Assembly (NCBI GenBank): GCA_002288455.1
Contig: NEUS01000041.1
Coordinates: forward strand, 1-32,599
Origin: Opitutia bacterium Tous-C1TDCM
GTDB taxonomy: Bacteria > Verrucomicrobiota > Verrucomicrobiia > Opitutales > Opitutaceae
DNA length: 32,599 nucleotides
Direction of reading: 5' to 3'
Part shown: piece after piece, positions 17,162 to 24,006 of the stretch
How positions within the stretch are numbered: the first letter of the stretch is position 1
Layout: every line of letters begins with the position of its first letter
Translations under genes and position numbers: made by a program
Notes under the pieces: generated by a model
What the model was told of the DNA's origin: nothing
The model's input: the letters and a program-made list of their open reading frames with translations, nothing else
The model's database searches: none

Positions 17162-17251
17162 TGGCGGAAGGGGTGGGATTCGAACCCACGGTGAGCTTTC
17201 ACCCACGCCAGTTTTCAAGACTGGAGCCATAAACCACTCGGCCACCCTTCC
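17162..17251 (-). tRNA. tRNA-Ser (anticodon UGA), CCA encoded
   Basis: The minus strand reads GGAAGGG at the 5' end and CCCTTCC-G-CCA at the 3' end, a perfect 7-bp acceptor stem with discriminator G and an encoded CCA. The anticodon arm has stem CCAGT/ACTGG and loop CTTGAAA, giving anticodon TGA for UCN serine codons. The T arm contains GTTCGAATC. A long variable arm (GTGGGTGAAAGCTCAC) gives the 90-nt type II shape expected for serine. It lies alone between the AraC regulator and the cyclic-nucleotide protein and shows no sign of an integrated element at its 3' end. Confidence 0.97.
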
Positions 17252-17367
17252 GGAATCGTGGCGCGAAGCGTGCGGCGCAGGCGTAGCCGGGCAAGGCTCA
17301 AAACCGGCGGCGGGCCGCGGCCGACGCGCGGTCAAACTTTTGCAGTCGAGTGAGCCAGGGGACCACG

Positions 17368-17391
17368 CCACTCGCTCACGCTCGCGGCTAC
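17368..17391 (-). repeat. Gene-end repeat, copy A (GTAGC..CGAGCG..AGCGAGTGG)
   Basis: On the minus strand this reads GTAGCCGCGAGCG then TGAGCGAGTGG. It matches copies at 17902-17928 and 30611-30635 and lies downstream of the cyclic-nucleotide-binding gene in the same orientation as that gene. It is not a clear hairpin and has no coding role here. Confidence 0.65.
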
Positions 17392-17410
17392 ACCGCGCCG
17401 GATCGGTCGC

Positions 17411-17431
17411 TCAACTTTCAACTCCCAACTG
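17411..17431 (+). repeat. Heptamer tandem repeat, three units of YCAACTN
   Basis: Three consecutive 7-nt units are present: TCAACTT, TCAACTC, CCAACTG. A second array of the same family, in the opposite orientation, is at 30523-30550. It lies just past the stop of the cyclic-nucleotide-binding gene. Confidence 0.65.
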
Positions 17432-17443
17432 CCTGCGGCCGGA

Positions 17444-17797
17444 TCAGGCCGGTTGCGCGGCGCGGCGCAGGCGCTCCGCCATCACGGTCATCAACTGCAG
17501 CGCGAAGAAGGGATTCTGCTGCACGAGAAACTGGAAACGGCGCCGGTCGATGCGCACGAGCCGGGCATCCGCGGTCACGGTCGCCGTCGCGGCGCGGGGA
17601 TTGTTGTCCACCAGCGCCATCTCGCCGAAGACGCCGCCCTTGGTCACCACCTCCACGCGGCGGCCGCGGATCGTCAGGTCGACCGCGCCTTCGAGCACAG
17701 CGAACATCTCGGTGCCGGCGTCGCCTTCGTTGAAGACCAAGGCGCCCGCGGCGAAGACTTCGGGATTCTGATCCTTGTCAAAAAGATGTATCTCCAT
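17444..17797 (-). CDS. Stand-alone cyclic-nucleotide-binding domain protein
   Basis: This 117-residue protein consists almost wholly of one cNMP-binding (Crp effector) domain: GALVFNEGDAGTEMFAVLEGAVDL at the start, then the phosphate-binding cassette GVFGEMALVDNNPRAATATV at 55-74, with the expected Glu59 and Arg68. There is no DNA-binding helix-turn-helix and no membrane part, so it is not a Crp-type regulator by itself. Similar single-domain proteins may act as regulatory subunits of partner proteins; no partner is obvious here. ATG 17797 is chosen because the fold starts there; the upstream open frame is low-complexity. The neighbours are unrelated and it appears to be a single-gene unit. 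Confidence 0.85.
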   Translation of the reverse strand: MEIHLFDKDQNPEVFAAGALVFNEGDAGTEMFAVLEGAVDLTIRGRRVEVVTKGGVFGEMALVDNNPRAATATVTADARLVRIDRRRFQFLVQQNPFFALQLMTVMAERLRRAAQPA

Positions 17798-17901
17798 CGC
17801 GCGCAGCTTTCCGCCGGGACCAACCGTGACAACTCCGCGGCGGGGCCGTTGCCCAATTGTAACGCAGGGCGCCTCCGGGAAGCCAATCGCCGGCGGGCGG
17901 A

Positions 17902-17928
17902 CCACTCGCTGGCGCTCGCGTTGCTACG
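17902..17928 (-). repeat. Gene-end repeat, copy B
   Basis: The minus strand reads CGTAGCAACGCGAGCG then CCAGCGAGTGG, matching copies at 17368 and 30611. It begins about 12 nt after the TAG of the secreted hypothetical protein, whose own stop lies in a second CGTAGC. Confidence 0.65.
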
Positions 17929-17940
17929 GGAAATTCGCGG

Positions 17941-18711
17941 CTACGGCGACTTGGGCGGGTCGCGTACGACGGTCGGGGTGCCGATGTGGACCTCGGTTTT
18001 GCGGCGGTCGGCATCCTCGACGAAGACGGGCAGGTCGTTGCGCGTGCCGAAATGCGGCGCGGCGCTCGCGAGCATGACGCGCAGGGATTCCGGCAACGAG
18101 GTGCGGCGGGCGTCGATCGAGATGCGCGTGCGCCAGGCGAGCACGCGCTTTTTCTGCAGGAGCGCGGCGGTGTCGAGGGCGCCGATCATGACGTAGAGCC
18201 GGTCGGTGCGGGCGGCATCGTTGATGCGGTCGGCCTCGGAGGTCATCAGCATTTTGCGCGCGGCTTTGTCGGCGCCGACGAGTTCGGCGATCTCGCGCCG
18301 GTTGAAGGCGATGGTCGACGTGGTGGTTTCCCCGGTGCCGGAATCGGTGTCGTTGATTTCGGCGGTCGCGAGGTTGGCGCTGCCGTAGGTGTAGACGATG
18401 ACGACGGAGGGCGCGGGGCCGCCGAGGACGGCGATCTTGTAACCCTGGGATTCGAGCGCGGCGACCACGGCGGCGCGAATTTCCTCGGGTTTGGGCATCG
18501 GCTCGCCGGCGTAAGCGTCGCCGAGGGTGAATTCCTTGCCGCCCATCAGGTGGACGTAAACCGGCCGGTCCTTCGTCGGTCGCAACGGGTAGGTCGGGTT
18601 GGCCATGGCGTCGGCCACGACGAGCACATCGGGACCCTCGGGCCGGCGCGGGGCGGCGGCGACGGCCAAGGCGGCCGTCAGAAGGAACGCGAGGCTGGCG
18701 AGGCGGAGCAT
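17941..18711 (-). CDS. Secreted protein of unknown function
   Basis: I do not recognise this 256-residue protein. It starts with a signal peptide (MLRLASLAFLLTAALAVAAA). The mature part opens PEGPDVLVVADAMANPTYPL, followed by VYVHLMGGKEFTLGD. It contains IRAAVVAALESQGYKIAVLG near residues 79-98 and PSVVIVYTYGSAN just after, a pattern seen in soluble periplasmic or envelope proteins of unknown role that combine an amphipathic helix with a beta strand. The C-terminal half has LYVMIGALDTAALLQKKRVLAWRTR, resembling an edge strand. No cysteine for lipidation follows the signal. It lies downstream of three sulfatases on the same strand, 98 bp after the last one, with a 9-nt repeat tract in its leader. 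A TTG four codons upstream is an alternative start. Confidence 0.7.
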   Translation of the reverse strand: MLRLASLAFLLTAALAVAAAPRRPEGPDVLVVADAMANPTYPLRPTKDRPVYVHLMGGKEFTLGDAYAGEPMPKPEEIRAAVVAALESQGYKIAVLGGPAPSVVIVYTYGSANLATAEINDTDSGTGETTTSTIAFNRREIAELVGADKAARKMLMTSEADRINDAARTDRLYVMIGALDTAALLQKKRVLAWRTRISIDARRTSLPESLRVMLASAAPHFGTRNDLPVFVEDADRRKTEVHIGTPTVVRDPPKSP

Positions 18712-18715
18712 GGGG

Positions 18716-18770
18716 ACGACCAAGACAGGGTACAGGAGGGACAGGAAGGACGGCGGGTGGAGGGACAGGA
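18716..18770 (-). repeat. 9-nt repeat tract (GTCCYTCCT-like) in the leader of the secreted hypothetical gene
   Basis: The minus strand contains GTCCTTCCT, GTCCCTCCT and degenerate neighbours such as GTACCCTGT, a 9-nt period matching the register of the repeats that encode the sulfatase signal peptides. Here it is untranslated, between the iduronate-sulfatase-like gene and this gene's ATG. Confidence 0.5.
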
Positions 18771-18809
18771 CGTCGGGGGCGGGGAAATCGTTGCGCGGGG
18801 GAGGGCGGT

Positions 18810-20354
18810 TTACTTGCGGGCGGGGACGGTGTTGGCGCGGACGGCTTCGGGGTGGCGGGCGAGGATGGCGCGCAGGCGGGCGACGACCTCGGGTTGGTCG
18901 GCGGCGAGGTTGCGGCGCTCGGCGGGATCAACTTCGTAGTCGTAGAGTTCGAACTCGGCGGTTTCGGGCGCGGCGCCGGGGCGTTTCCATTCCACGAGCC
19001 GGTGGCGTTCGGTGCGGATGGCGCGGCCCATGCGTTCGGCGCGCGGGTAGGCGTGGTAGGCGTGGTCGCGGAGACGCACGGACGGATCGCGCAGGGCGGG
19101 CACGAGACTTTGGCCGTCGATGGACTGCGGGCCGGCGGGCGCGGGCAGGCCGGCGAGTTCGGCGAGCGTGGGGAAAACATCGACGGTTTCGGCGGGCGTG
19201 CGGGCGACGCCGCCGGGGCGCGAGACGCCGGGGGCGGCGATCACGAGGGGGATGCGGTTGGCCTGCTCGTAGTTGGTGTGCTTGGTCCAGTAGCCGTGGT
19301 CGCCGAGGTGCCAGCCGTGGTCGCCCCAGAGGACGACGATGGTGTTTTTCGCGAGGCCGAGGCGGTCGAGCTCGTCGAGCACCTTGCCGACCTGCGCATC
19401 CATAAAGCTGAGACACGCATAGTAGGCGTGCAGGAGGGTGCGCTGCGTCTCGGCGGTGCGGAGACTTTCGACGGTGAGCGGATCGTAGTTCACGATTTCG
19501 CCGCCGCGTTTGCCGGCGTAGGCCGGAGCGCCGACGGGGTCGGTTTGGTCGGGAGCAAGTTGGAAAACGGCGGGATCGTAGAGGTCCCAGTAACGCTGCG
19601 GCGCGGTGAGCGGCAGGTGCGGTTTCACGAAACCGAGGGCGAGGAAGAAAGGCGTGTCAGGCTTTTCGCGCGCGGCGCGGAGACGGCGGATGCCTTCGGC
19701 GGCGATGCGGCCGTCGGCGTAGGCCTCGTCGGCAACGGCGAGTTTTTCCCAGGCGGCGCCGCGGGGGAGGGATTGGATTTCACCGAGTTTCTGGTTGGTG
19801 AAGAACGCTTCCTCGCGGGTGAGTCGGCCGCCGGCGGAATTCTTCGGGTCGAGGTACTCGACGACCTTTTCCTTCACGGCCGGGACGCTCCAGGAGGCGT
19901 CGTCGTCGTGGTTGCCGTGGCCGGTGTGGAGGATTTTGCCGATCGCTTCGGCGCGCCAGCCGTGGCGCATGAAGTGTTGCGTGAGGGTGACGGCGTCGGG
20001 GACGGCGAGGCGGAAATTGCGGTTGAGGCCGTAGATGCCGAGCGAGGTGGAGCGCGAGCCGAGCATCAGGTTGTTGCGCGAGGGGGCGCAGACGGACTGG
20101 TTGCAGTAGGCGAGGTCGAAGCGCGTGCCGCGGGCGGCGAGGCGGTCGAGGTGCGGCGTGCGCGCGAGGCGATCGCCGTAGGCGCCGAGGTTGGGCTTCA
20201 GGTCGTCGACGCAGAGCAGGAGGATGTTGGGGCGGGATGGGGCGGGCGCGGGGGCGGGGGCGGCGAGGAGGGTGGAAGAGAGGAGGTATAGGAGGGATAG
20301 GACCCAGAGGACGGATGGGACTGATGGGACGGATAGGTGGACGGCGGGGCGCAT
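18810..20354 (-). CDS. Exported sulfatase, iduronate-2-sulfatase-like
   Basis: This is a 514-residue S1 sulfatase. The signal peptide (residues 1-31) is built from a tandem repeat (MRPAVHLSVPSVPSV start). NILLLCVDDLKPNLGAYGD at 43-61 gives metal-binding Asp50/Asp51. CAPSR at 89-93 is the formylglycine motif (Cys89), preceded by YCNQSV as in iduronate-2-sulfatases (human enzyme: QAVCAPSR). GFVKPHLPLTAP and the following YWDLYDP are also hallmarks of that subfamily, and WGDHGWHLGDHG carries further metal ligands. Iduronate-2-sulfatases remove the 2-O-sulfate of uronic acids, but bacterial relatives also act on other sulfated glycans. It is last of three sulfatase genes, 5 nt after the previous stop (TGA-CCCCC-ATG), with no Shine-Dalgarno. 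Confidence 0.9.
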   Translation of the reverse strand: MRPAVHLSVPSVPSVLWVLSLLYLLSSTLLAAPAPAPAPSRPNILLLCVDDLKPNLGAYGDRLARTPHLDRLAARGTRFDLAYCNQSVCAPSRNNLMLGSRSTSLGIYGLNRNFRLAVPDAVTLTQHFMRHGWRAEAIGKILHTGHGNHDDDASWSVPAVKEKVVEYLDPKNSAGGRLTREEAFFTNQKLGEIQSLPRGAAWEKLAVADEAYADGRIAAEGIRRLRAAREKPDTPFFLALGFVKPHLPLTAPQRYWDLYDPAVFQLAPDQTDPVGAPAYAGKRGGEIVNYDPLTVESLRTAETQRTLLHAYYACLSFMDAQVGKVLDELDRLGLAKNTIVVLWGDHGWHLGDHGYWTKHTNYEQANRIPLVIAAPGVSRPGGVARTPAETVDVFPTLAELAGLPAPAGPQSIDGQSLVPALRDPSVRLRDHAYHAYPRAERMGRAIRTERHRLVEWKRPGAAPETAEFELYDYEVDPAERRNLAADQPEVVARLRAILARHPEAVRANTVPARK

Positions 20355-20370
20355 GGGGGTCAGGGAGTGG
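20268..20370 (-). repeat. 9-nt tandem repeat block encoding a signal peptide and the gene junction (copy 1)
   Basis: On the minus strand, units such as CCATCCGTC and CTATCCCTC repeat every 9 nt and are read as L-S-V, P-S-V, P-S-V, L-W-V, L-S-L, L-Y-L, covering residues 7-29 of the iduronate-sulfatase-like protein. With the start codon and the preceding gene's stop, the 103-nt block aligns without gaps to 21746-21848, about 91 identities by eye. Confidence 0.8.
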
Positions 20371-21832
20371 ATTTGCGTTTGGCGGGGTCGTTGCGCTCGG
20401 CTTGGGCGGCGCCTTGGCGGGTGTGGGCGACGAGTTCGGTCTCGAGGCCGCGGTCGCCTTGCTGGCGCATCCAGGCGTCGAGGCGGGCGGAGAGCCGGGC
20501 GCGGACGGCGGCGAATTGCGGATCGGCGGCGAGGTTGCGGTTTTCGAATTCGTCGGCGGCGAGGTCGTAGAGTTCCTCGGCGGGGCGGCGGAAGAGGCGT
20601 TCGATCCGGGCGGCGAGCGCGGGGTTGGTCTTGGCGTCTTCCTGCCAGGAGGCGATCGGCTGGCCGCGGTGGATGCCGCCGATCTCGTAGGTGTTTTGCG
20701 GGGCGAGATTGCGGATGTATTTGTAGCGGGCGTCGCGGACGGCGCGCATCGGATACGGATCCCGGTAACCGTTGATGCCGACGGTGGTGTGCTGGGCGAA
20801 GACGGCGTCGTGGTGCGTATCCGTTTTTCCGGACAGGACGGCAAGGAAGCTGCGGCCGTCGAAGCCGCGGGCGCCGAGGGCGTCGGGGCAGCCGGTGTCG
20901 ACGGCGGCGGGATCGAGGCCGGCCGCGGCGAGCAGCGTGGGGGGCACATCGGTGTATTGGAGCAGGGCGGACGAGGCGGAGCCGGGGGCGACGCGGCCGG
21001 GCCAGCGGACGAGGGCGGCGGTGCGGACGCCGTTGTCGTAGAGGCTCCATTTGCCGCCGTAGGGGAAGCCGCTGCCCTGTTCGCTGACGAACATCACGAG
21101 GGTGTCCGCGGCTTGGCCGGTTTCCGCGAGCAGGCGGAGCAGTTCGCCGACCTGCCGATCGAGCTGGGAGATCTCGGCGAAGTAGCCGGCGAGCATCTGG
21201 CGCGTGACGGCGTTGTCGTGGAGGTAGGGCGGGACGGTGATCCGGGCGGGATCGTAGAGTTCCTTGGGGCCGCGGGTGTAGGGGCCGTGCGGATCGTTGG
21301 AGGCGAAGACGAGGAGCCAGGGCTGCGCGGGATCGCGGGTCAGGAAGTCCCGGGTGGGGACGAAGTTGTCCTCGCCGCGTTTGGCGAGGTGCTCGTAGGG
21401 GAACGAGGCGGCGGGACCGACGTGTTCCTTGCCCTGGAGGCCGACGCGGTAGCCGGCGGCTTTGAGGTAGGTGAAGATGCTTTTGGTGCCGTCGTAGGCG
21501 CGCGTGTGGTTCGGGTAGGCGCCGGAGCGGATGCCGTGCAGGCCGGTGTAGAGGGCGTGGCGGGTGGGGGAGCACGTGGTCGCGGGCGTGAACATCCCGT
21601 GCAGCTGCATGCCCTCGCGGCGGAGGCGGTCGAGGTGCGGGGTCTTGACGTCGGGACTGCCGGTGAAGCCGAGGTCGCGCCAGTTCAGGTCGTCGGCGAC
21701 GATGAGGAGGAAGTTGGGGCGGGGGGCGGGGGCGGGAGCGGCGGGGAGGGTAGAAGAGAGGAGGAATAGGAGGAATAGGACCCATGGGACGGATGGGACC
21801 CATGGGACGGATAGGCGGGGGGAGGGGCGCAT
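20360..21832 (-). CDS. Exported sulfatase, sulfamidase (N-sulfoglucosamine sulfohydrolase)-like
   Basis: This is a 490-residue S1 sulfatase. Its signal peptide (MRPSPRLSVPWVPSVPW...) has a repeat-encoded core. PNFLLIVADDLNWRDLGFTG at 39-58 holds Asp47/Asp48, and CSPTR at 87-91 is the formylglycine motif (Cys87). LQGKEHVGPAASFPYEH and FASNDPHGPY resemble the GKKHVGP and FHDPH segments of human heparan N-sulfatase, so a sulfamidase-like subfamily is likely. FVSEQGSGFPYGGKW supplies the distal active-site residues. The real bacterial substrate could differ. The gene is second of three tandem sulfatases, 5 nt after the AtsA-like gene (TGA-TCCCC-ATG) and 5 nt before the next. No Shine-Dalgarno is visible; coupled translation is likely. 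Confidence 0.87.
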   Translation of the reverse strand: MRPSPRLSVPWVPSVPWVLFLLFLLSSTLPAAPAPAPRPNFLLIVADDLNWRDLGFTGSPDVKTPHLDRLRREGMQLHGMFTPATTCSPTRHALYTGLHGIRSGAYPNHTRAYDGTKSIFTYLKAAGYRVGLQGKEHVGPAASFPYEHLAKRGEDNFVPTRDFLTRDPAQPWLLVFASNDPHGPYTRGPKELYDPARITVPPYLHDNAVTRQMLAGYFAEISQLDRQVGELLRLLAETGQAADTLVMFVSEQGSGFPYGGKWSLYDNGVRTAALVRWPGRVAPGSASSALLQYTDVPPTLLAAAGLDPAAVDTGCPDALGARGFDGRSFLAVLSGKTDTHHDAVFAQHTTVGINGYRDPYPMRAVRDARYKYIRNLAPQNTYEIGGIHRGQPIASWQEDAKTNPALAARIERLFRRPAEELYDLAADEFENRNLAADPQFAAVRARLSARLDAWMRQQGDRGLETELVAHTRQGAAQAERNDPAKRKSTP

Positions 21833-21848
21833 GGGGATCAGGGAGTGG
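21746..21848 (-). repeat. 9-nt tandem repeat block encoding a signal peptide and the gene junction (copy 2)
   Basis: This has the same architecture as 20268-20370: P-W-V, P-S-V, P-W-V, L-F-L, L-F-L triplets from CCATGGGTC- and CCATCCGTC-type units, residues 7-29 of the sulfamidase-like protein. The block also includes CGCATGGGG and TCAGGGAGTGG (plus strand) across the start/stop junction, which is nearly identical at both sulfatase junctions. Confidence 0.8.
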
Positions 21849-23505
21849 CGGGGCGGGTCTTGGGGAGGACTTGGTGGGTCTCGGCCCAGGTTTGCCAAGC
21901 GGCGGTGAGTTCGCGGAGGCGGTCGGGGTGGGCGGCGGCGAGGTTGCGGAGCTCGGTGCGGTCGGTGGCGAGATCGTAGAGTTCCCAGGGGGAATCTTTC
22001 TCGGCGGGGCGCACGGCTTTCCAGTTGCCGTGGCGGACGGCCTGGTTGCCGTACTGTTCCCAGAAGAGCCAGCGGTCGCCGGCGGCAGGCTCGCCGCGGA
22101 GGGCGGGGACGAGGCTGCGGCCGGCGAGGGGCGTCAGCGGCTTGCCGTGGTGGGAAGCCGGATACGCGAGGCCGGCGAGCTCGAGGGCGGTCGGCATGAA
22201 GTCGGTGAGGTAGCCGGGCGTGCGCGCGATGGTGCCGGGCGCGGTGCGCAGGCCGGCGGGCCAATGGGCGATGAGCGGGGTGGCGATGCCGCCCTCGTGG
22301 AGGCGGGATTTGTAGCGGCGGAAGGGCGTGTTGGAGGCGTTGGCCCAGCCGGTGCCGTAGGACGAACCGTTGCGGCCGGCGTTGCGCCCGCCGGAGCCGG
22401 CGGCGGCGGGGTCGTTGATGGCGTCGGAGTGGCCGCCGCCGAGATCGGTGTAGGGTTCGGCGCAGGCGCCGTTGTCGGAGAGGAAGAGGATCAGTGTGTT
22501 CTCCAGTTGGCCGAGCGAGCGGAGGGATTCGACGAGGCGGCCGATGTTCCAATCCATGCGGTGGACCTGCGCGGCGTAGACGGCCATGCGGTAATCGAGA
22601 TCGGTTTTTTGCGCGGCGGTGAGTTCGTCCCAGGCGCGGGCGCCGTCGTCGCGGGGCGAGAGCGGGGCGGCGGGGCCGAGCAGGCCGGATTTTTCCTGGC
22701 GGGCGAAGCGCTCGGCGCGGAGGCGGTCCCAGCCGGCGAGGTATTGGCCTTTGAATTTCGCGATATCGCCGGGGCGCGCGTGGAGCGGCCAATGGGGCGC
22801 GTTGAAGGCGAGGTAGAGGAAGAAGGGCGCGTTTTTCGGATGCTCGCGGACGAATTGCAGGGCGTGGTCGGTGAAGGCGTCGGTCGTGTAGTAGTCGGGC
22901 GAGGACGGCGTCGGCTGAGGCTCGTTGTCGAGGGTGAGGCCGCGCGGATCCTTGGGGGTGAAGTAACTCGTGGCGCCGGAGATGATGCCGTAGAAGCGAT
23001 CGAAGCCGCGTTGGAGCGGCCAGTTCGCGCGGTCGTGGTAACCGAGGTGCCATTTGCCGGCGAGGTAGGCTTTGTAGCCGGCGGGTTTGAGGGCTTCGGC
23101 GATGGTAACGCAGCGGTCGTTGAGGAATTCCTGGTAGCCGGGGGCGGCGTTGGCGGGGGCGCGTTTGTTGGGATCTTCGGCGAGCGTGCCCATGCCGGCG
23201 CTGTGCGGGTCGAGACCGGTGAGCAGGGCGGCGCGGGTGGGCGAGCAGCGGGCGGTGTTGTAGAATTGGGAAAACCGCAGGCCGGAGCGCGCGAGGGCGT
23301 CGAGGTGCGGCGTGGGGATTTCCGAGCCGTAGCTGCCGATGTCGGAAAAGCCCATGTCGTCGGCGAGGATGATGACGAGATTGGGTTTGGGGGTGGGGGC
23401 GGCGGCGGGGGCAGCTGCGGCGGGGAGGGTGGAGGAGAGGAGGGATAGGACCCATAGGACGGATGGGACCGATGGGACGGATAGAAGCAGGGGACGGAGG
23501 CGCAT
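21838..23505 (-). CDS. Exported arylsulfatase, AtsA-like
   Basis: This is a 555-residue S1 sulfatase. Its signal peptide (MRLRPLLLSVPSVPSVLWVL) has a repeat-encoded core. PNLVIILADDMGFSDIGSYG at 41-60 holds Asp49/Asp50, CSPTR at 87-91 is the formylglycine motif (Cys87), and AALLTGLDPHSAGMGT follows as in Pseudomonas AtsA-type arylsulfatases. GKWHLG and FLSDNGACAEP carry more active-site residues. The length matches AtsA (about 530-560). It is the first gene of the three-sulfatase operon and diverges from the EF-hand gene, so the operon promoter should lie in 23506-23651. Its maturation by a formylglycine-generating enzyme must come from elsewhere in the genome. Confidence 0.9.
   Translation of the reverse strand: MRLRPLLLSVPSVPSVLWVLSLLSSTLPAAAAPAAAPTPKPNLVIILADDMGFSDIGSYGSEIPTPHLDALARSGLRFSQFYNTARCSPTRAALLTGLDPHSAGMGTLAEDPNKRAPANAAPGYQEFLNDRCVTIAEALKPAGYKAYLAGKWHLGYHDRANWPLQRGFDRFYGIISGATSYFTPKDPRGLTLDNEPQPTPSSPDYYTTDAFTDHALQFVREHPKNAPFFLYLAFNAPHWPLHARPGDIAKFKGQYLAGWDRLRAERFARQEKSGLLGPAAPLSPRDDGARAWDELTAAQKTDLDYRMAVYAAQVHRMDWNIGRLVESLRSLGQLENTLILFLSDNGACAEPYTDLGGGHSDAINDPAAAGSGGRNAGRNGSSYGTGWANASNTPFRRYKSRLHEGGIATPLIAHWPAGLRTAPGTIARTPGYLTDFMPTALELAGLAYPASHHGKPLTPLAGRSLVPALRGEPAAGDRWLFWEQYGNQAVRHGNWKAVRPAEKDSPWELYDLATDRTELRNLAAAHPDRLRELTAAWQTWAETHQVLPKTRPATP
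23425..23484 (-). repeat. 9-nt tandem repeat encoding the AtsA-like signal peptide core (copy 3)
   Basis: Units of the CCATCCGTC family encode L-S-V, P-S-V, P-S-V, L-W-V, L-S-L, then L-S-S-T-L, residues 8-27. Compared with copies 1 and 2 this array lacks exactly one 9-nt unit (the L-Y-L / L-F-L triplet), a typical slippage difference. Confidence 0.75.
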
Positions 23506-23651
23506 GGGGAGGGGGGGCCAGGGCAACGTGGGGGAGGGGCGGGGCGGGGGAAAGCCCGCAGTCCACACGTGGCGGCGACGAATTTCCACCTGCGCGAGCG
23601 CGTAACCCGGCGGCGGCGGGCTGCGTCATCGGGTCCGTTCCAACTGCAACC

Positions 23652-23948
23652 ATGAAAAAATATCTCTTCCTCGCCGCGGCCTCGGCCGCGTTGTTCACCC
23701 TCGAAGCCAACGCCGCCGAGGGCGGCAAGAAGAAGGCGCCCTTTGCGGCGGCCGACACCGACAACGACGGCAAAGTCAGCCAGACGGAGTTCGTCGCCGC
23801 GGTGAAGAACCGGATGGACGAAACCGCCGCGAAGGCGAAGTTCGCCGAGATCGATGCGGACAAAGACGGCTCGCTCACGCGGCGCGAATTCGCGGGCGCC
23901 GTGGCCGAGAAACGCGGCGGCAAGAAGAAGAAGGACGAGGCGAAGTAA
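23652..23948 (+). CDS. Small secreted EF-hand calcium-binding protein
   Basis: This is a 98-residue protein. Signal peptide MKKYLFLAAASAALFTLEANA is followed by a lysine-rich linker and two canonical 12-residue EF-hand loops: DTDNDGKVSQTE at 35-46 and DADKDGSLTRRE at 68-79, both with the Asp/Asp/Asp-Gly/Glu ligand pattern. The tail is GGKKKKDEAK. It should bind calcium in the periplasm or outside the cell; many sulfatases and lyases use calcium, but any link is inference. It diverges from the sulfatase operon and is followed after 58 bp by the esterase on the same strand. ATG 23652 begins exactly at the signal peptide, although the frame is open upstream. Confidence 0.88.
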   Translation: MKKYLFLAAASAALFTLEANAAEGGKKKAPFAAADTDNDGKVSQTEFVAAVKNRMDETAAKAKFAEIDADKDGSLTRREFAGAVAEKRGGKKKKDEAK

Positions 23949-24006
23949 GGCGGCGTAGCCGAGGGCGGCGTTGACTCCGGGAGCGGGGCATCGAGGCTGC
24001 GGCCCG

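Noticed and set aside
17162-17251. Genomic island attachment site at the tRNA-Ser gene
   Set aside because: No repeat of the tRNA 3' end and no integrase gene was found in the window.
20268-23484. CRISPR-like reading of the repeated blocks
   Set aside because: Units are 9 nt, contiguous and degenerate, with no unique spacers and no cas genes.
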